Shown: positions 34,906 to 47,919, counted from the first letter of the stretch. The stretch: 64,000 nt of DNA from an uncultured Alphaproteobacteria bacterium (GCA_958295695.1 OY282363.1:1864225-1928224), one strand, 5' to 3'. The notes: generated from the sequence alone by a model not told the origin. A program made the numbers and translations.

Positions 34906-35519
34906 CCGGCCCGGCGCCCGCCCCTCGCCCCGAAGGTTTCGAGGCGCAGCGGCGTGGAGCGGCCCGCATTGATCGACTCGGACGAACAGGCCGTCACGAT
35001 GACGATGCAGTCGATTTCCGCCCGGAACTCCACATGATCTCCGGCGTCCGACATCGCGACGCCGTAGAAGAACGAGCCGTCGGGCCGCGGCGGCGTGTTC
35101 TGGAAGATGTTGACGGGATCGGGGATGTGCGCGCGCCCGATGCCGGCGCGGACGGCGGCGGCGAAGTAGTTGTCGCGGCAATTGGGATGGCCCGCGTGGC
35201 CCCGGCGGGCGTAGAGCCTGTCGCAGCACGAGGCGAAGAGCATGTCGTGATGGCCCGGCGACGTGTCCTTCGTCCAGGTCAGGATCGGCCGGTCCCGAGT
35301 GGACATGAACGCGCCGCCCAGCTCCGGGAACATGCGGCCCGTCAGCATGCGCGTGATCGCGGCGCCGAGGTATTCGTCGCTATCCTCCGCGTTGAAGGCC
35401 CAGAGATCGGCGACCTGATGGCCGGCGATATCCGTCAACCGGATCGTCTGGCCCTTCCCGGCCGAGACGAAGCCGTTGCCGTACCCGGGGATCTCGACCG
35501 TCGCGACGGCTTCCGCCAT
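34821..35519 (-). CDS. DUF1989 / urea-carboxylase-associated family protein
   Basis: A 232-residue cytoplasmic protein of the DUF1989 family, often linked to urea or amino-acid metabolism; its reaction is unknown. Conserved parts are GQTIRLTDIAGHQVADLWAF, the His/Cys-rich SCCDRLYARRG-x-x-GHPNC (possible metal site) and DPVNIFQNTPP. Homology ends around residue 197 (STPLRLETFG). The last 35 residues are Arg/Pro-rich and lie antisense to the end of the CinA-type gene. They may be a read-through after loss of the original stop. Confidence 0.82.
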   Translation of the reverse strand: MAEAVATVEIPGYGNGFVSAGKGQTIRLTDIAGHQVADLWAFNAEDSDEYLGAAITRMLTGRMFPELGGAFMSTRDRPILTWTKDTSPGHHDMLFASCCDRLYARRGHAGHPNCRDNYFAAAVRAGIGRAHIPDPVNIFQNTPPRPDGSFFYGVAMSDAGDHVEFRAEIDCIVIVTACSSESINAGRSTPLRLETFGARGGRRAGQPSSSFRTRPRASRTAARRTPQRPMSP

Positions 35520-35535
35520 GGCGTTCCCCCTCCCC

Positions 35536-36000
35536 TCAGTCGGTCGCGTCCCTCTCCCCGGCCCGGCACGGTCCGTAGAGATCGAGGGCGCGCGCCTCGA
35601 AGGCGCCCACGGTGCGCCGGAACGCCTCGTGAAACAACATTCCGACAGCCTTCTGGAACACCCTGGAGCGGAATTCGAAGTCGATGTCGAAGTCGACGAC
35701 GCAGCAGCCGTCCTCTTGCGGAACGAAAAGCCATCGGTTCCGCATGCGCTTGAATGGACCGTCGGTGTAGGCGACGTCGATGCGTTCGGCCGGCGTCAGC
35801 GTCACCCTGGATGTGAAGCGTTCGCGGAACACCTTGAAGCCGATGACGAGATCCGCCCAGAACACGTCCCCCTCGCGCTCGCGGATGCGCGCGGACACGC
35901 ACCAGGGGATGAACTCCGGATAGCTCGCGACATCGGCCACGAGCGCATAAAGCTGCTCGGCGCTCCAGGGCAGCCGTTTCCGCTCGCGATGGGCCGGCAT
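35536..36000 (-). CDS. RatA/Coq10-like SRPBCC (START-fold) protein
   Basis: A 154-residue single-domain helix-grip protein. Family features are YALVADVASYPEFIPWC near the N-terminus, the beta-sheet segment FTSRVTLTP, and a C-terminal long helix (AVGMLFHEAFRRTVGAFEARA). Mitochondrial Coq10 members bind ubiquinone; E. coli RatA was described as a ribosome-associated toxin. The alphaproteobacterial members next to lipA have no proven role. The ATG overlaps the lipA stop (ATGA). Confidence 0.88.
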   Translation of the reverse strand: MPAHRERKRLPWSAEQLYALVADVASYPEFIPWCVSARIREREGDVFWADLVIGFKVFRERFTSRVTLTPAERIDVAYTDGPFKRMRNRWLFVPQEDGCCVVDFDIDFEFRSRVFQKAVGMLFHEAFRRTVGAFEARALDLYGPCRAGERDATD

Positions 36001-37022
36001 CAGACGGCGCCGGCCTCGCGCCGCTGTTTCAGGGTGGCGAAATCCTTGTCGGCGTGGTGCGACGAACGGGTCAGGGGGCTCGCGCTCACCAACAGAAAGC
36101 CCTTGGCGTAGGCGAGCCGTTCCAGTTCTTCGAATTCCCCCGGAGTCCAGAACCGGTCGATCGTGCGGTGGCGCGGCGTGGGCTGAAGATACTGGCCGAG
36201 CGTGAGGAAATCGACGCCGGCCTCGCGCAGGTCGTCCATCACCTGCAGGACTTCGGTCTTGCTCTCGCCCAGGCCCACCATCAGCCCCGACTTCGTGAAG
36301 ATCGCGGGGTCGATCCGCTTCACGAGCCACAGCAGGTTGAGAGACGCGAAATAGCGGGAACCGGGCCGGACCTCGCGATAGAGGCGCGGGACCGTTTCGA
36401 GGTTGTGGTTGAAGACGTCGGGCTTCGCGCGGGCGACCCGCTCCACGGCGCCCTTCTTGCGCAGGAAATCGGGAGTGAGGACCTCGATCGTCGCGCCGGG
36501 CGCCGTGGCGCGGAGCTCGTCGATGCAGGCGACGAAATGTCCCGCGCCGCCGTCCTCGAGATCGTCTCGGTCGACCGAGGTGACGACCGCATGGTTGAGG
36601 CCGAGGCCGCCGACCATGCGGGCCAGCCGCGCGGGCTCGTCCCGGTCGACGGGGCCCGGTTTGCCGGTGGCGACGTTGCAGAAGGCGCAGCCGCGCGTGC
36701 AGATATCGCCCAGGATCATCACCGTGACATGCCGGTCGGCCCAGCATTCGCCGATGTTCGGACAGGCGGCCTCCTCGCATACCGTCGAGAGGCCGGCCTC
36801 GCGGATCAGTTTGCGCGTTTCGTGAAAGGCGGGCGAACCGGGCGCCTTGGCCCGGATCCAGGGCGGCTTGCGCGCCGGCGCGCTGCCGGGCCTCCAAGCC
36901 TTTTCCGGATGCCTCGGTCTGGGCGCCGCCGCCCGAGCCGTCTCGATGAGGGAAACCTTGGTGATGACAGGCTCCTTGCGGGCTCCGGCGCTATATGTGG
37001 AGCGCCCGGCCGTAGGCATCAA
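36000..37022 (-). CDS. lipA: lipoyl synthase
   Basis: Radical-SAM enzyme inserting two sulfurs into octanoyl groups on the E2 subunits encoded nearby. The auxiliary cluster cysteines are in [12 protein letters not shown] and the radical-SAM cluster is [13 protein letters not shown]; the C-terminal RSSHHAD Ser is also present. The ATG at 37022 (or 37019) lies inside lpdA, which ends at 36991. A strong AAGGAG (36972-36977) stands six bases before an ATC at 36965, and no ATG, GTG or TTG follows before the conserved region. The true start is therefore uncertain, but the product is not. Confidence 0.94.
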   Translation of the reverse strand: MMPTAGRSTYSAGARKEPVITKVSLIETARAAAPRPRHPEKAWRPGSAPARKPPWIRAKAPGSPAFHETRKLIREAGLSTVCEEAACPNIGECWADRHVTVMILGDICTRGCAFCNVATGKPGPVDRDEPARLARMVGGLGLNHAVVTSVDRDDLEDGGAGHFVACIDELRATAPGATIEVLTPDFLRKKGAVERVARAKPDVFNHNLETVPRLYREVRPGSRYFASLNLLWLVKRIDPAIFTKSGLMVGLGESKTEVLQVMDDLREAGVDFLTLGQYLQPTPRHRTIDRFWTPGEFEELERLAYAKGFLLVSASPLTRSSHHADKDFATLKQRREAGAV

Positions 37023-38394
37023 GCACGGCCTCGTGCATCGTTTCCGAGAGCGTCGGATGCGGGAAGATCGCGCGGATCAATTCCGCTTCGGTCGTCTCGA
37101 GCTCCTTGGCGATCGTGAAGCCCTGGATGAGCTCGGTCACCTCCGCCCCGACCATGTGCGCGCCCAGGAGCTCGCCGGTCCCGGCGTCGAACACGGTCTT
37201 GATCAGTCCCCGGTCGTCGCCCATGGCGATCGCCTTGCCGTTGCCGATGAACGGAAAACGCCCGACCTTGATGTCGCGTCCCGCCTCTCTGGCCGCGTCC
37301 TCGCTCAAGCCCACGCTCGCGACCTGCGGGTTGCAGTATGTGCAGCCGGGGATGTTGAGCGTCTCGAGCGGCTCGACATGGCGGAGCCCGGCGATCTTCT
37401 CGACACAGATGACGCCCTCATGGCTGGCCTTGTGCGCGAGCCAGGGCGGTCCGACGAGGTCGCCGATGGCGTGGACGCCGGGTTCGCCGGTTTCGAGCCA
37501 CTCGTCGACCGCCACATGACCCCGGTCCGTCTCGACCCCGGTATTCTCGAGGCCGAGGCTCTCGACATTGCCCGTGATGCCGGCGGCGAGGATGACCTTG
37601 TCGACCTCGACGGTCCGAATCCGGTCTTCCGAATCTCCCACGTCGACCTTCGCATTCGACCTTGAAACGCGCATGGCCTTCACCCGTGCGCCTGTCATGA
37701 TCCGGATGCCCCGTTTCTCGAACGCCTTGCGGGCGAGATCGGCGATCTCCTTGTCCTCGGCGGGCAGGATGCGTTCGACGACCTCGACGACCGTCACGTC
37801 CGATCCCATCTCGCGGTAGAAGCTCGCGAACTCGATGCCGATGGCGCCGGCGCCGACCACGAGGATGGAGCCGGGAATAGCGTCCGGCGTCATGGCCTCC
37901 CTGTAGGTCCAGACGATTTCGCCGTCGGGCGCGATCTCCGGCAGTTCCCGGGGCCGGGCGCCGGTCGCGAGAACGATGTGCCGGGCCGACAACTCTCCGA
38001 CGTCTTCTCCGTCCCTGGCCACGACAAGCTTGCCCTTGCCGGCCAGACGGCCCTCGCCATCGAAGACCGCGACCTTGTTCTTCTTCATGAGATGGCCGAC
38101 GCCCTTCGACAACCGGTCCGCCACCTCGCGGCTGCGTTCGACGACCTTCCCGGCGTCGAAACCGACGTTGTCGGCTTTCAGCCCGAAGTCGGCGGCGTGC
38201 TTCATGAGATGCAGCACCTCGGCCGAGCGCAGCAGCGTCTTGGTCGGGATGCAGCCCCAGTTGAGACAGACGCCGCCGAGACGTTCGCGCTCGACGACCG
38301 CGGTCTCCAAGCCGAGTTGCGCGGCTCGAATCGCGGCGACGTAGCCGCCGGGTCCGCCGCCGACCACCACCACGTCGAAGCTCTTCCCGGCCAC
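36991..38394 (-). CDS. lpdA: dihydrolipoyl dehydrogenase
   Basis: E3 of the pyruvate dehydrogenase complex; reoxidises dihydrolipoamide and passes electrons to NAD. FAD site [17 protein letters not shown] (residues 12-28), redox disulfide [13 protein letters not shown] (CxxxxC), NAD site [14 protein letters not shown], and the catalytic His-Glu near the C-terminus (HPTLSE). The 467-residue length is standard. It follows pdhC by 11 bases on the minus strand and precedes lipA. Confidence 0.96.
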   Translation of the reverse strand: MAGKSFDVVVVGGGPGGYVAAIRAAQLGLETAVVERERLGGVCLNWGCIPTKTLLRSAEVLHLMKHAADFGLKADNVGFDAGKVVERSREVADRLSKGVGHLMKKNKVAVFDGEGRLAGKGKLVVARDGEDVGELSARHIVLATGARPRELPEIAPDGEIVWTYREAMTPDAIPGSILVVGAGAIGIEFASFYREMGSDVTVVEVVERILPAEDKEIADLARKAFEKRGIRIMTGARVKAMRVSRSNAKVDVGDSEDRIRTVEVDKVILAAGITGNVESLGLENTGVETDRGHVAVDEWLETGEPGVHAIGDLVGPPWLAHKASHEGVICVEKIAGLRHVEPLETLNIPGCTYCNPQVASVGLSEDAAREAGRDIKVGRFPFIGNGKAIAMGDDRGLIKTVFDAGTGELLGAHMVGAEVTELIQGFTIAKELETTEAELIRAIFPHPTLSETMHEAVLDAYGRALHI

Positions 38395-38405
38395 CGGCGC
38401 CTCCG

Positions 38406-39650
38406 TCAGAGCAGCATGGCGAGCGGGTCTTCGATGTAACCCTTGAAGGCCGTCAGAAGCCTCGCCCCGATGGCTCCGTCGATCACCCGGTGATCGCAGG
38501 AGAGCGTGCAGCTCATCACGGTGGCGACGTGAAGAGCGCCGTCCTTCACCACGGGACGCTGTTCACCCGCGCCCACGGCCAGGATTCCGGCCTGCGGCGG
38601 ATTGATCACGGCGTCGAACTGTCTGACGCCGTACATGCCGAGATTGGAGAGACTGAACCCGCCTCCCCGGTATTCCTCGGGCGCCAGCTTGCCCTCGCGG
38701 GCGCGAGCGGCGAGGTCCTTCATTTCCCTGGAAATCGTGGCAAGCCCCTTGGCGTCCGCGTGGCGCACGATGGGCGTGACGAGCCCGCCTTCGACCGCGA
38801 CGGCGACCGAGATGTCGACCGTCGCGAAGCGACGGATCGTGTCTCCGGCCCATTGCGCGTTGGCGTCCGGCGTCTTCCCGAGCGCGAGCGCGAGAGCCCG
38901 GATGACGAAGTCGTTGACCGATAGCTTGTAGTCCTCGCCGCGGTCGTTCAGATCCTTACGCATGGCGAGCAGGCGGTCGAGCTCGCAATCGACGGTCAGG
39001 TAGAAGTGCGGGATGGTCCGCTTGGCTTCCTGGAGACGCTCGGCGATGACGCGGCGCATGTTGGAGACCCTGACCTCCACGAAGCCCGCGACCGGAGGAC
39101 GAGGCTCCGGCGTCGCGGCGACGGGATGCGGCGCGTGCGCGGTCGCCGGGGCCGCGCCGGAGGCCAGGGCCGCCTCGATGTCGCGCTTGACGATCCGGCC
39201 GCGGGGGCCGCTGCCCGTGAGTGTGACGAGCTCCAGGCCGGTCTGGCGCGCCATGCTGCGCGCGAGCGGGCTCGCCCTGACCCGGCTGTCGTCGGCGCCG
39301 TCCTCCGGCGCCGCGCGTTTCGCGCCCGGAGACGGTTCCGCCGCCGGGGATCCGGCGGCAGGCGCCGGGGTTTCGTCCCCGATCCCTTCGAGCGCGGAGG
39401 CGTCTTCGCCGTCCTCCAGCAACAGGGCGATCGCCCGATTGACCGGCACGTTGTCGGTCCCCTCGGCCACGAGAATCCTGCCGACCCTGCCCTCGTCCAC
39501 GGCCTCGACTTCCATCGTGGCCTTGTCGGTCTCGATCTCGGCGAGAATGTCGCCCGAAGCCACGTCGTCGCCCTCCTTGACGAGCCAGCGGGCGAGCGTG
39601 CCGGCTTCCATCGTCGGCGAGAGCTGGGGCATGATGATCTCGATCGGCAT
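38406..39650 (-). CDS. pdhC: pyruvate dehydrogenase complex dihydrolipoyllysine acetyltransferase (E2)
   Basis: Core of the complex; moves acetyl from lipoyl-lysine to CoA. One N-terminal lipoyl domain (residues 1-80, lipoylated Lys in [11 protein letters not shown]). A Pro/Ala linker follows, then the E3/E1-binding domain ([14 protein letters not shown]) and a catalytic domain ending in [11 protein letters not shown], with the active-site His and Asp. Length is 414 residues, with one lipoyl domain only. The ATG at 39650 begins at the lipoyl-domain homology, 23 bases after pdhB. Confidence 0.95.
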   Translation of the reverse strand: MPIEIIMPQLSPTMEAGTLARWLVKEGDDVASGDILAEIETDKATMEVEAVDEGRVGRILVAEGTDNVPVNRAIALLLEDGEDASALEGIGDETPAPAAGSPAAEPSPGAKRAAPEDGADDSRVRASPLARSMARQTGLELVTLTGSGPRGRIVKRDIEAALASGAAPATAHAPHPVAATPEPRPPVAGFVEVRVSNMRRVIAERLQEAKRTIPHFYLTVDCELDRLLAMRKDLNDRGEDYKLSVNDFVIRALALALGKTPDANAQWAGDTIRRFATVDISVAVAVEGGLVTPIVRHADAKGLATISREMKDLAARAREGKLAPEEYRGGGFSLSNLGMYGVRQFDAVINPPQAGILAVGAGEQRPVVKDGALHVATVMSCTLSCDHRVIDGAIGARLLTAFKGYIEDPLAMLL

Positions 39651-39673
39651 CGGTGGACTCTCCAGCCGGGACG

Positions 39674-40660
39674 TCAGGTCTTGACGTAACAGACATCGCG
39701 GGCCGCCGCCGCGATCCGTTCCGCGCGCGGCAAGGCCGCATCCTCGAGATTCGCGGCATAGGGCAAGGGCGCATCGACCGCCGTCACGCGGCGGACAGGC
39801 GCGTCGAGCAGGTCGAACCCTTCCTCCATCGCGACGGCGGCCAGTTCCGCGCCGATCCCGGAGAAAGCCCAACCTTCCTCGACGCAGACCAGTCTGCCGG
39901 TTCTGCCCAGCGATTCGATCACCGTCGCCGTGTCCATGGGGCGGATCGTGCGCAGGTTGACGACCTCGGCGTCGATTCCCTCGTCCGCGAGCGTCTCGGC
40001 GGCCTGGAGCGCCTTCGCGACCATGATCGAATAGGCCACGATCGTGACGTCGCGGCCCTCGCGCTCGATCTTCGCCTTGCCGATCGGCAACACGAGGTCG
40101 TCATCGTCGGGGAGATCGAACGTCTGGCCGTAGAGGATCTCGTTTTCGAGAAAGATCACCGGATTCGGGTCGCGGATCGCCGCCTTCAGGAGACCCTTGG
40201 CGTCCTCGGCCGAAAACGGCGCGATGACCTTCAGCCCCGGCACGTGGCCGTACCAGCTCGCATAGTCCTGGCTGTGCTGGGCGGCCACGCGGGCGGCGGC
40301 GCCGTTGGGACCGCGGAACACGATGGGGCACCGGACCTTGCCTCCCGACATGTAGAGCGTCTTGCCCGCCGAGTTGACGATCTGGTCGATGGCCTGCATC
40401 GCGAAGTTGAAGGTCATGAACTCGGTAATGGGCTTGAGGCCAGCCATCGCGAGGCCGATGGACAGGCCGGCGAAACCGTGTTCGGTGATCGGCGTGTCGA
40501 TGACGCGCCATTCGCCGAACTCATCCAACAGGCCCTGGCTGACCTTGTAGGCGCCCTGGTACTGCGCGACCTCCTCGCCGATCAGAAGGACATCCCCGTC
40601 CCGGCGCATCTCCTCGGCCATGGCGTCCCGCAGGGCCTCGCGGACGGTGATCCCGGCCAT
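39674..40660 (-). CDS. pdhB: pyruvate dehydrogenase E1 component subunit beta
   Basis: Pairs with PdhA to decarboxylate pyruvate on thiamine diphosphate. Features: [17 protein letters not shown] near residue 28 (the Glu activating thiamine), the middle transketolase pyrimidine domain with [17 protein letters not shown], and a C-terminal domain with [12 protein letters not shown]. At 328 residues it lacks the N-terminal lipoyl domain that many alphaproteobacterial PdhB proteins carry. It follows pdhA by 11 bases. Confidence 0.95.
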   Translation of the reverse strand: MAGITVREALRDAMAEEMRRDGDVLLIGEEVAQYQGAYKVSQGLLDEFGEWRVIDTPITEHGFAGLSIGLAMAGLKPITEFMTFNFAMQAIDQIVNSAGKTLYMSGGKVRCPIVFRGPNGAAARVAAQHSQDYASWYGHVPGLKVIAPFSAEDAKGLLKAAIRDPNPVIFLENEILYGQTFDLPDDDDLVLPIGKAKIEREGRDVTIVAYSIMVAKALQAAETLADEGIDAEVVNLRTIRPMDTATVIESLGRTGRLVCVEEGWAFSGIGAELAAVAMEEGFDLLDAPVRRVTAVDAPLPYAANLEDAALPRAERIAAAARDVCYVKT

Positions 40661-40671
40661 CGCGTCCTCCC

Positions 40672-41712
40672 TCAGGCCGCCGTTTCGACGGTGATGTCGG
40701 TCAACAGTTCCGAAAGGTCGGGTTCGGGACTGATCTGGGCGAACTCGGCGGCTTCGGCGACGCGGCTCTTGACGTCCCTGTCGATCTGTCTGAGCCGGTC
40801 GTCATCGGCGGCGCCGCGCCTTGCGATCGTTTCGCGCAGGTGGTCGATCGGATCGCGCTCGGTCCGAATCTTCTGGACCTCGTCCCTGGTGCGGTACTTG
40901 GCGGGGTCCGACATCGAGTGGCCGCGGTAACGGTAGGTCTGCATCTCCACCAGAATCGGCCCCTCGCCCGAACGGGCATGGGCGGCGGCCTCCAGGGTCG
41001 CGGCGTAAACCTTCTCCACATCCATGCCGTCGACCCGCACGCCCGGGATGCCGAAGGCCTCGCCCCGGTGGCAGAGCTCCGTGCCGGCCTTGGCGCGCGC
41101 GACCGCCGTTCCCATGGCGTAACGGTTGTTCTCGACGACGAAGACGACCGGCAGTTTCCAGAGACTCGCCATGTTGAAGGTTTCGTAGACTTGGCCCTGG
41201 TTGGCCGCGCCCTCGCCGAAGAAGGTCAGCGTGATGTTGTTCTCCTTCCTGTATTTCTGCGCGAACGCGATGCCCGCGCCGAGCGGGACCTGGGCGCCGA
41301 CGATGCCGTGGCCGCCATAGAATCCCCGCTCCGGATCGAAGATGTGCATCGATCCGCCCTTGCCCTTGGAAACGCCGTCCGCCCGGCCGGTCAGTTCCGC
41401 CATCACCGCCTTGGGCTCGACGCCGCGGACGAGAGCGTGGCCGTGGCAGCGGTAGCTCGCGATGACCGCGTCGTCGGGGCCGATCGCGGCCTCCATGCCG
41501 ACCACGACCGCTTCCTGCCCGATATAGAGATGGCAGAAACCGCCGATCAGGCCCATGCCGTACATCTGGCCGACCTTTTCCTCGAAGCGCCGGACCAGCA
41601 GCATTCCGCCGTAGAAGTCGAGCAGGAGATCGTCGGCGACGGGCGGAGCGTCGTTTTCGCCGCGTTCGGCGGCCTTGCGCGGCGCTTTCGTCTTCGCGGC
41701 TGTCCGGGCCAT
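40672..41712 (-). CDS. pdhA: pyruvate dehydrogenase E1 component subunit alpha
   Basis: Binds thiamine diphosphate and carries out the first step of pyruvate oxidation. A basic, flexible N-terminus of about 25 residues precedes the dehydrogenase fold. The fold has [20 protein letters not shown], the thiamine-Mg motif GEGAANQG ... ENNRYAMGT, and the regulated-loop region [15 protein letters not shown]. It is the first gene of the pdhABC-lpdA-lipA run, separated from ftsB by 135 bases that may hold its own promoter. Confidence 0.96.
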   Translation of the reverse strand: MARTAAKTKAPRKAAERGENDAPPVADDLLLDFYGGMLLVRRFEEKVGQMYGMGLIGGFCHLYIGQEAVVVGMEAAIGPDDAVIASYRCHGHALVRGVEPKAVMAELTGRADGVSKGKGGSMHIFDPERGFYGGHGIVGAQVPLGAGIAFAQKYRKENNITLTFFGEGAANQGQVYETFNMASLWKLPVVFVVENNRYAMGTAVARAKAGTELCHRGEAFGIPGVRVDGMDVEKVYAATLEAAAHARSGEGPILVEMQTYRYRGHSMSDPAKYRTRDEVQKIRTERDPIDHLRETIARRGAADDDRLRQIDRDVKSRVAEAAEFAQISPEPDLSELLTDITVETAA

Positions 41713-41847
41713 GGGAGGTCCCCCTTCGTCGCCTCCGGGGCGATGTCGGCTCGGGTCAACGTAGAAAGGCGGCGGCGCGGATGCAAGCGGAGGAGCACGA
41801 CAGGACGATGAATGGATGGGGAAGTTTCCCCGGAATGGGAAATTGCC

Positions 41848-42180
41848 CTATCGAGATGACTGCCGCGGATCGTCGCGCATGACGACAATGTCGTCGGGAT
41901 GAGCGAGATTGAGCAAAAGACGCGCCTGTTCGTCCAGCATGTCGCGGTCGAGACTCCGGGGCCGGAGCAGTTCGACGCGGCGGGCCAAGCGTTCTTCCTC
42001 GGCCTTCGCGGCGGCAAGCTCGACCTCGGCCTGGACGACGCGCCGCTCGAGCGAAAGAAAAGCCATTACGCCGTTCTCGCCCTGGATCGCGTGATAGCCG
42101 AAGTAGACCACGGCGCACATGCCGACCAGAACCGGCATGGAGCGTCGTGACGAGCGGAAGAGGTCCCGAGGCCATCGCAT
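41848..42180 (-). CDS. FtsB/DivIC-type septum formation initiator protein
   Basis: A small bitopic division protein. After a basic cytoplasmic start, one transmembrane helix (about 16-33, VLVGMCAVVYFGYHAI) leads to a coiled coil (about 42-85, LERRVVQAEVELAAAKAEEERLARRVELL). The usual C-terminal LDEQARLLLNLAHPDDIVV follows. It lies between eno and pdhA, its conserved place in alphaproteobacteria. ATG 42180 is preferred; a GTG three codons upstream is possible. Confidence 0.9.
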   Translation of the reverse strand: MRWPRDLFRSSRRSMPVLVGMCAVVYFGYHAIQGENGVMAFLSLERRVVQAEVELAAAKAEEERLARRVELLRPRSLDRDMLDEQARLLLNLAHPDDIVVMRDDPRQSSR

Positions 42181-42286
42181 GGCGCGCACTGAACCACAAA
42201 GCCATGGCCCTCGTCAAGAAAAACACACCGGTTTCATGCAGTTGTCGTCTTTACCTGAGTCCTTCGAGAAGATATCCGGCGTAACT

Positions 42287-44460
<2,174 letters not shown>

Positions 44461-44471
44461 CGCGCCCACGG

Positions 44472-46100
44472 TCAGACCAGACGCGACTGCGCGATGGCCG
44501 CTTCGATGAACGAGGCGAACAGGGGATGGGGAGAGAACGGCTTGGATTTGAGCTCCGGGTGGAATTGCACGCCGACGAACCATGGGTGGCCGGCGAGCTC
44601 GACGATTTCGGGCAATTCGCCGTCGGGCGACAGGCCGGCGATCGTCATGCCGCAACCCTCGAGAACGGTCCTGTAGTTGATGTTGACCTCATAGCGATGC
44701 CGATGCCGCTCGCTGATCCGGTCCGAACCGTAGATCGCGCGAACGCGGCTGTCGGGGACGAGATCGCAGTCGTAGGCGCCGAGCCGCATGGTGCCGCCCA
44801 GGTCGCCGCCGGCGGCGCGCGTCTCGATCCGGTTTTCGCGAGTCCATTCGGTCATCGGGCCAACCACCGGGTTCTCGCAGGGCCCGAACTCGGTCGATGA
44901 AGCGTTCTCGATCCCGGCAAGATTGCGCGTCGCCTCGATGACGGCCATTTGCATGCCAAAGCATATCCCGAAGTAGGGGATGCGGTGCTGGCGGGCGAAT
45001 GTGACCGCCAGAATCTTGCCTTCGGCCCCGCGCTCCCCGAAACCGCCGGGAACGAGGATGCCGTGGACCGATCCGAGATGGGCCACCGCATCCTCGCGTT
45101 CGAAGATCTCCGAATCGATCCAGTCGAGATCGACCCGCGCGCGGTTCGCGATGCCGCCGTGGGTGAGCGCCTCGGCGAGCGATTTGTAGGCGTCCGCCAG
45201 ACCCGTGTACTTGCCGACCACCGCGATCGTCACCTCGCCTTCGGGATTGCGGACGCCATCGACGATGCGGCGCCACACGTCGAGATCCGGGCCGCGCCGG
45301 TCGGCGAGGCCGAAAGCCGCCAGGACCTCCCGGTCGAGCCCGGCGTCGTGGTAGGAGATCGGCACCTGGTAGATGGTGTCGACATCGAGGGCCGGGATCA
45401 CGGCCGATTCGCGCACGTTGCAGAACCGCGCGATCTTGCGGCGTTCGCCTTCGGGGATCGGATGCTCCGAACGGCACACCAGGATGTCGGGCTGCAGGCC
45501 GATCGAGCGCAATTCCTTCACCGAATGCTGCGTCGGTTTGGTTTTCAGTTCGCCGGCCGCCTTCAGATACGGCACCAGGGTGTGGTGAACGAGGATAGCG
45601 CGCCGATGCGGCAACTCCTGCGCCATCTGACGCATGGCCTCGAAGAACGGCAGACCCTCGATGTCGCCCACTGTGCCGCCGACCTCGCAAAGCACGATAT
45701 CGGCGTCTCCGGTATCGGCCTGGATGTATTCCTTGATGACGTCGGTCACATGCGGGATCACCTGCACCGTGCCGCCCAGGTAGTCGCCGCGCCGCTCGCG
45801 CTGCAGCACGTCGGAATAGACCCGGCCGCTGGTCACCGTGTCGCTGCGCCGCGCCGGAACGCCCGTGAACCGCTCATAGTGGCCGAGGTCGAGATCGGTC
45901 TCCGCGCCATCGTCGGTGACGTAGACCTCGCCGTGCTGGTAAGGGCTCATCGTGCCCGGATCGATGTTGAGATAGGGATCGAACTTCCTGAGGCGCACCT
46001 TGTATCCGCGCGCCTGGAGCAACGCGCCGAGCGCGGCCGTCGTGAGACCCTTGCCGAGCGAGGAAACCACGCCGCCGGTGACGAAGATGTACCGGGCCAT
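44472..46100 (-). CDS. pyrG: CTP synthase
   Basis: Aminates UTP to CTP with glutamine. The N-terminal synthetase domain shows [20 protein letters not shown] and [19 protein letters not shown]. The C-terminal class I glutamine amidotransferase has the nucleophile Cys in GICFGMQM and the His-x-Glu in VQFHPEL. At 542 residues it is full length. The next gene, kdsA, needs CTP-activated KDO downstream, so the pair is metabolically linked. Confidence 0.97.
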   Translation of the reverse strand: MARYIFVTGGVVSSLGKGLTTAALGALLQARGYKVRLRKFDPYLNIDPGTMSPYQHGEVYVTDDGAETDLDLGHYERFTGVPARRSDTVTSGRVYSDVLQRERRGDYLGGTVQVIPHVTDVIKEYIQADTGDADIVLCEVGGTVGDIEGLPFFEAMRQMAQELPHRRAILVHHTLVPYLKAAGELKTKPTQHSVKELRSIGLQPDILVCRSEHPIPEGERRKIARFCNVRESAVIPALDVDTIYQVPISYHDAGLDREVLAAFGLADRRGPDLDVWRRIVDGVRNPEGEVTIAVVGKYTGLADAYKSLAEALTHGGIANRARVDLDWIDSEIFEREDAVAHLGSVHGILVPGGFGERGAEGKILAVTFARQHRIPYFGICFGMQMAVIEATRNLAGIENASSTEFGPCENPVVGPMTEWTRENRIETRAAGGDLGGTMRLGAYDCDLVPDSRVRAIYGSDRISERHRHRYEVNINYRTVLEGCGMTIAGLSPDGELPEIVELAGHPWFVGVQFHPELKSKPFSPHPLFASFIEAAIAQSRLV

Positions 46101-46198
46101 GGGCGATCACCCTACCACAAGCACGGGCGCGCCGGACGCCGGCGTCGGTGGCGGGGATACGAAGTCTGTGGAGGAACCGGGTTTCGCCAGGCGTCCGC

Positions 46199-46534
46199 TC
46201 ATTCGGTGACCGGAACGCTGGGCGCGTTGTTCTCACCCGCTTCGGCCGGGACGTCCTGGACGGAGATGTCCTCGACGATCGAGCGGCGTTCGACGTCGTT
46301 CGAGACCAACATGCTCAGGCCAAGGCTGGAAATGAAGAACAGGGTCGCAACGACCGCGGTGGCGCGGGTCAGAAGACTGGCCGTCCCACGGGCCGACATC
46401 AGGCCCGACATGCCGCCGGCGCCGCCTCCGCCACCGCCAAGACCCAAGCCGCCGCCCTCGCTGCGCTGCAGCAGCACGAGGCCGACGATCGAAAGGGCGA
46501 ACAGGACATGCAGGATGACGAGGATTGTCTGCAT
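46199..46534 (-). CDS. secG: preprotein translocase subunit SecG
   Basis: Small subunit of the SecYEG channel. Two transmembrane helices (about 2-22 and 56-76) flank the typical LLQRSEGGGLG and a Gly-rich loop, with a SARGTASLLTRATA segment before the second helix. An acidic C-terminal tail of about 30 residues is common in alphaproteobacteria. It lies between tpiA and pyrG, the conserved order. Confidence 0.93.
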   Translation of the reverse strand: MQTILVILHVLFALSIVGLVLLQRSEGGGLGLGGGGGGAGGMSGLMSARGTASLLTRATAVVATLFFISSLGLSMLVSNDVERRSIVEDISVQDVPAEAGENNAPSVPVTE

Positions 46535-46647
46535 GGAAGCCTTCGGGTTGCTGGAGGCGGGCGAAAAGAGCGAAACCCCGAACGGGCGCGCGAGCGTTTA
46601 GCATGGCGCATTCGCCGGCGCCAGACGTGGCGTGACCGCGCATCCGG

Positions 46648-47397
46648 TCAAGCCGTGCGCCCGCTTTCGACAATCGTCCAGAACTCGTCGACGTTCAGGC
46701 TGGCGCCGCCGACCAGCGCCCCATCGACGTCCGGAACCGCAAGCAGTTCCGCCGCGTTACCGGCGTTGACGGACCCCCCGTAGAGCAGCCGGATCCCCGC
46801 TCCATCGTCGCCGAGGATGTCCAGCAGGTCCTCGCGCAGGTTCCGGTGCAGGGCCGCGACATTGTCGGGCGTCGCCGTGTCGCCTGTCCCGATGGCCCAG
46901 ACGGGTTCGTACGCGACGATCGTGTTCGTGCTGTCGGCGGATCGCGGAACGGAAGCGCGCAGCTGCCCGCGCACGACGTCCCTCGCCCCGCCGGCGTCGC
47001 GCTGCTCCGCGCTTTCGCCCAGGCATACGATGGCGGCGAGACCGGCGTCGTGGACGGCGCTTGCCTTGGCGGCGACCGACGCATCGGTCTCGCCGTGGTC
47101 GCGCCGGCGCTCGGAATGCCCCACGATGACGTGGGAACAGCCGAGATCCGCGAGCATCGGCGCCGCGATGTCGCCGGTGAAGGCGCCCTCGGCTTCGGCG
47201 TGACAGTCCTGCGCGCCCAGCATGACAGGACTTCCACGAAGCCGGGCGGCCAGCTCGCCCAACAGGGTCGCCGGAGGACAGAGGAGGATATCGCAGACAT
47301 CCGCGCCGCCGGCCCGCGCGGCGATGACGCCGGCGCGCTCGCGGCCATCGGCCAGCAGGCTGTTCATCTTCCAGTTTCCGGCAATCAGGGAGCGCAT
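46648..47397 (-). CDS. tpiA: triose-phosphate isomerase
   Basis: Interconverts dihydroxyacetone phosphate and glyceraldehyde-3-phosphate. GNWKMN (residues 7-12), GHSERR (catalytic His region), the signature AYEPVWAIGTG (catalytic Glu) and the phosphate-binding YGGSVN are all present. The 249-residue length is normal. It diverges from ppiD and leads the long minus-strand operon-like run toward lipA. Confidence 0.96.
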   Translation of the reverse strand: MRSLIAGNWKMNSLLADGRERAGVIAARAGGADVCDILLCPPATLLGELAARLRGSPVMLGAQDCHAEAEGAFTGDIAAPMLADLGCSHVIVGHSERRRDHGETDASVAAKASAVHDAGLAAIVCLGESAEQRDAGGARDVVRGQLRASVPRSADSTNTIVAYEPVWAIGTGDTATPDNVAALHRNLREDLLDILGDDGAGIRLLYGGSVNAGNAAELLAVPDVDGALVGGASLNVDEFWTIVESGRTA

Positions 47398-47490
47398 GGT
47401 CCCGGCGCCTTCGGCGGTGTCCGAAGACTGCCTACCACGTCCGCGCGAACCCTTGTAAGCCCGCGAAGCCACGGCAGCGAGCGGGTATCG

Positions 47491-47919
47491 TCAGCAAAAC
47501 GGCCCTTGTGCTTCAGGTAGCCCGAGGACGCGGTCGATCGCGCGCCGCCGCCGCGATGCCCGGGCGCATTCGAAGATAAGAGGGGAAAGTTGTGTTTCAA
47601 TCATGCTCAATTTCTTGAAAATCAACATCTTTTTCAATGGCCGGCCGCCAAGCGTCCCGGCCGAAACCGCTGCGATCCGGCCCTCTTCCGCCGGTTCCGG
47701 AGACGCCTCGTCGCGGCCCAGGATATAGCGCCCCACGAAGGTCGGCTTGCCCTTCACCTCCGCCAACTCCCGCTCCACGCCGCCCAGGCGATCCCCGACC
47801 CGATCCAGACGCGCGCCCAAACGGTCTCCCACCCGGTCCATGCGTCCGCTCCGACGCTCCTCGGAGCGGCGAATGTCCGAGCGCGGCCAAGCGAAGAGGC
47901 CGATCGCCGGACCGGCCAT
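47491..47919 (-). CDS. small coiled-coil protein of unknown function, 5' end doubtful
   Basis: I do not recognise a family. The 142-residue frame begins with a hydrophobic stretch (MAGPAIGLFAW) that continues upstream as VLAVGVG in the same frame. That suggests the start of the transmembrane helix has been cut off. Heptad-like repeats (LDRVGDRLG twice, then VERELAEVKG) and an AT-rich tail follow. In another frame a well-placed GAGGAAGG precedes an ATG at 48019 (MFEPFDV...), so a frameshift could separate the true start. The remaining parts of the 787-base tpiA/ppiD gap hold nothing else I can name. Confidence 0.4.
   Translation of the reverse strand: MAGPAIGLFAWPRSDIRRSEERRSGRMDRVGDRLGARLDRVGDRLGGVERELAEVKGKPTFVGRYILGRDEASPEPAEEGRIAAVSAGTLGGRPLKKMLIFKKLSMIETQLSPLIFECARASRRRRAIDRVLGLPEAQGPFC

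Noticed and set aside
36054-37118. Open frame on the + strand over lipA
   Set aside because: Antisense shadow of lipA, whose cysteine motifs are unmistakable.
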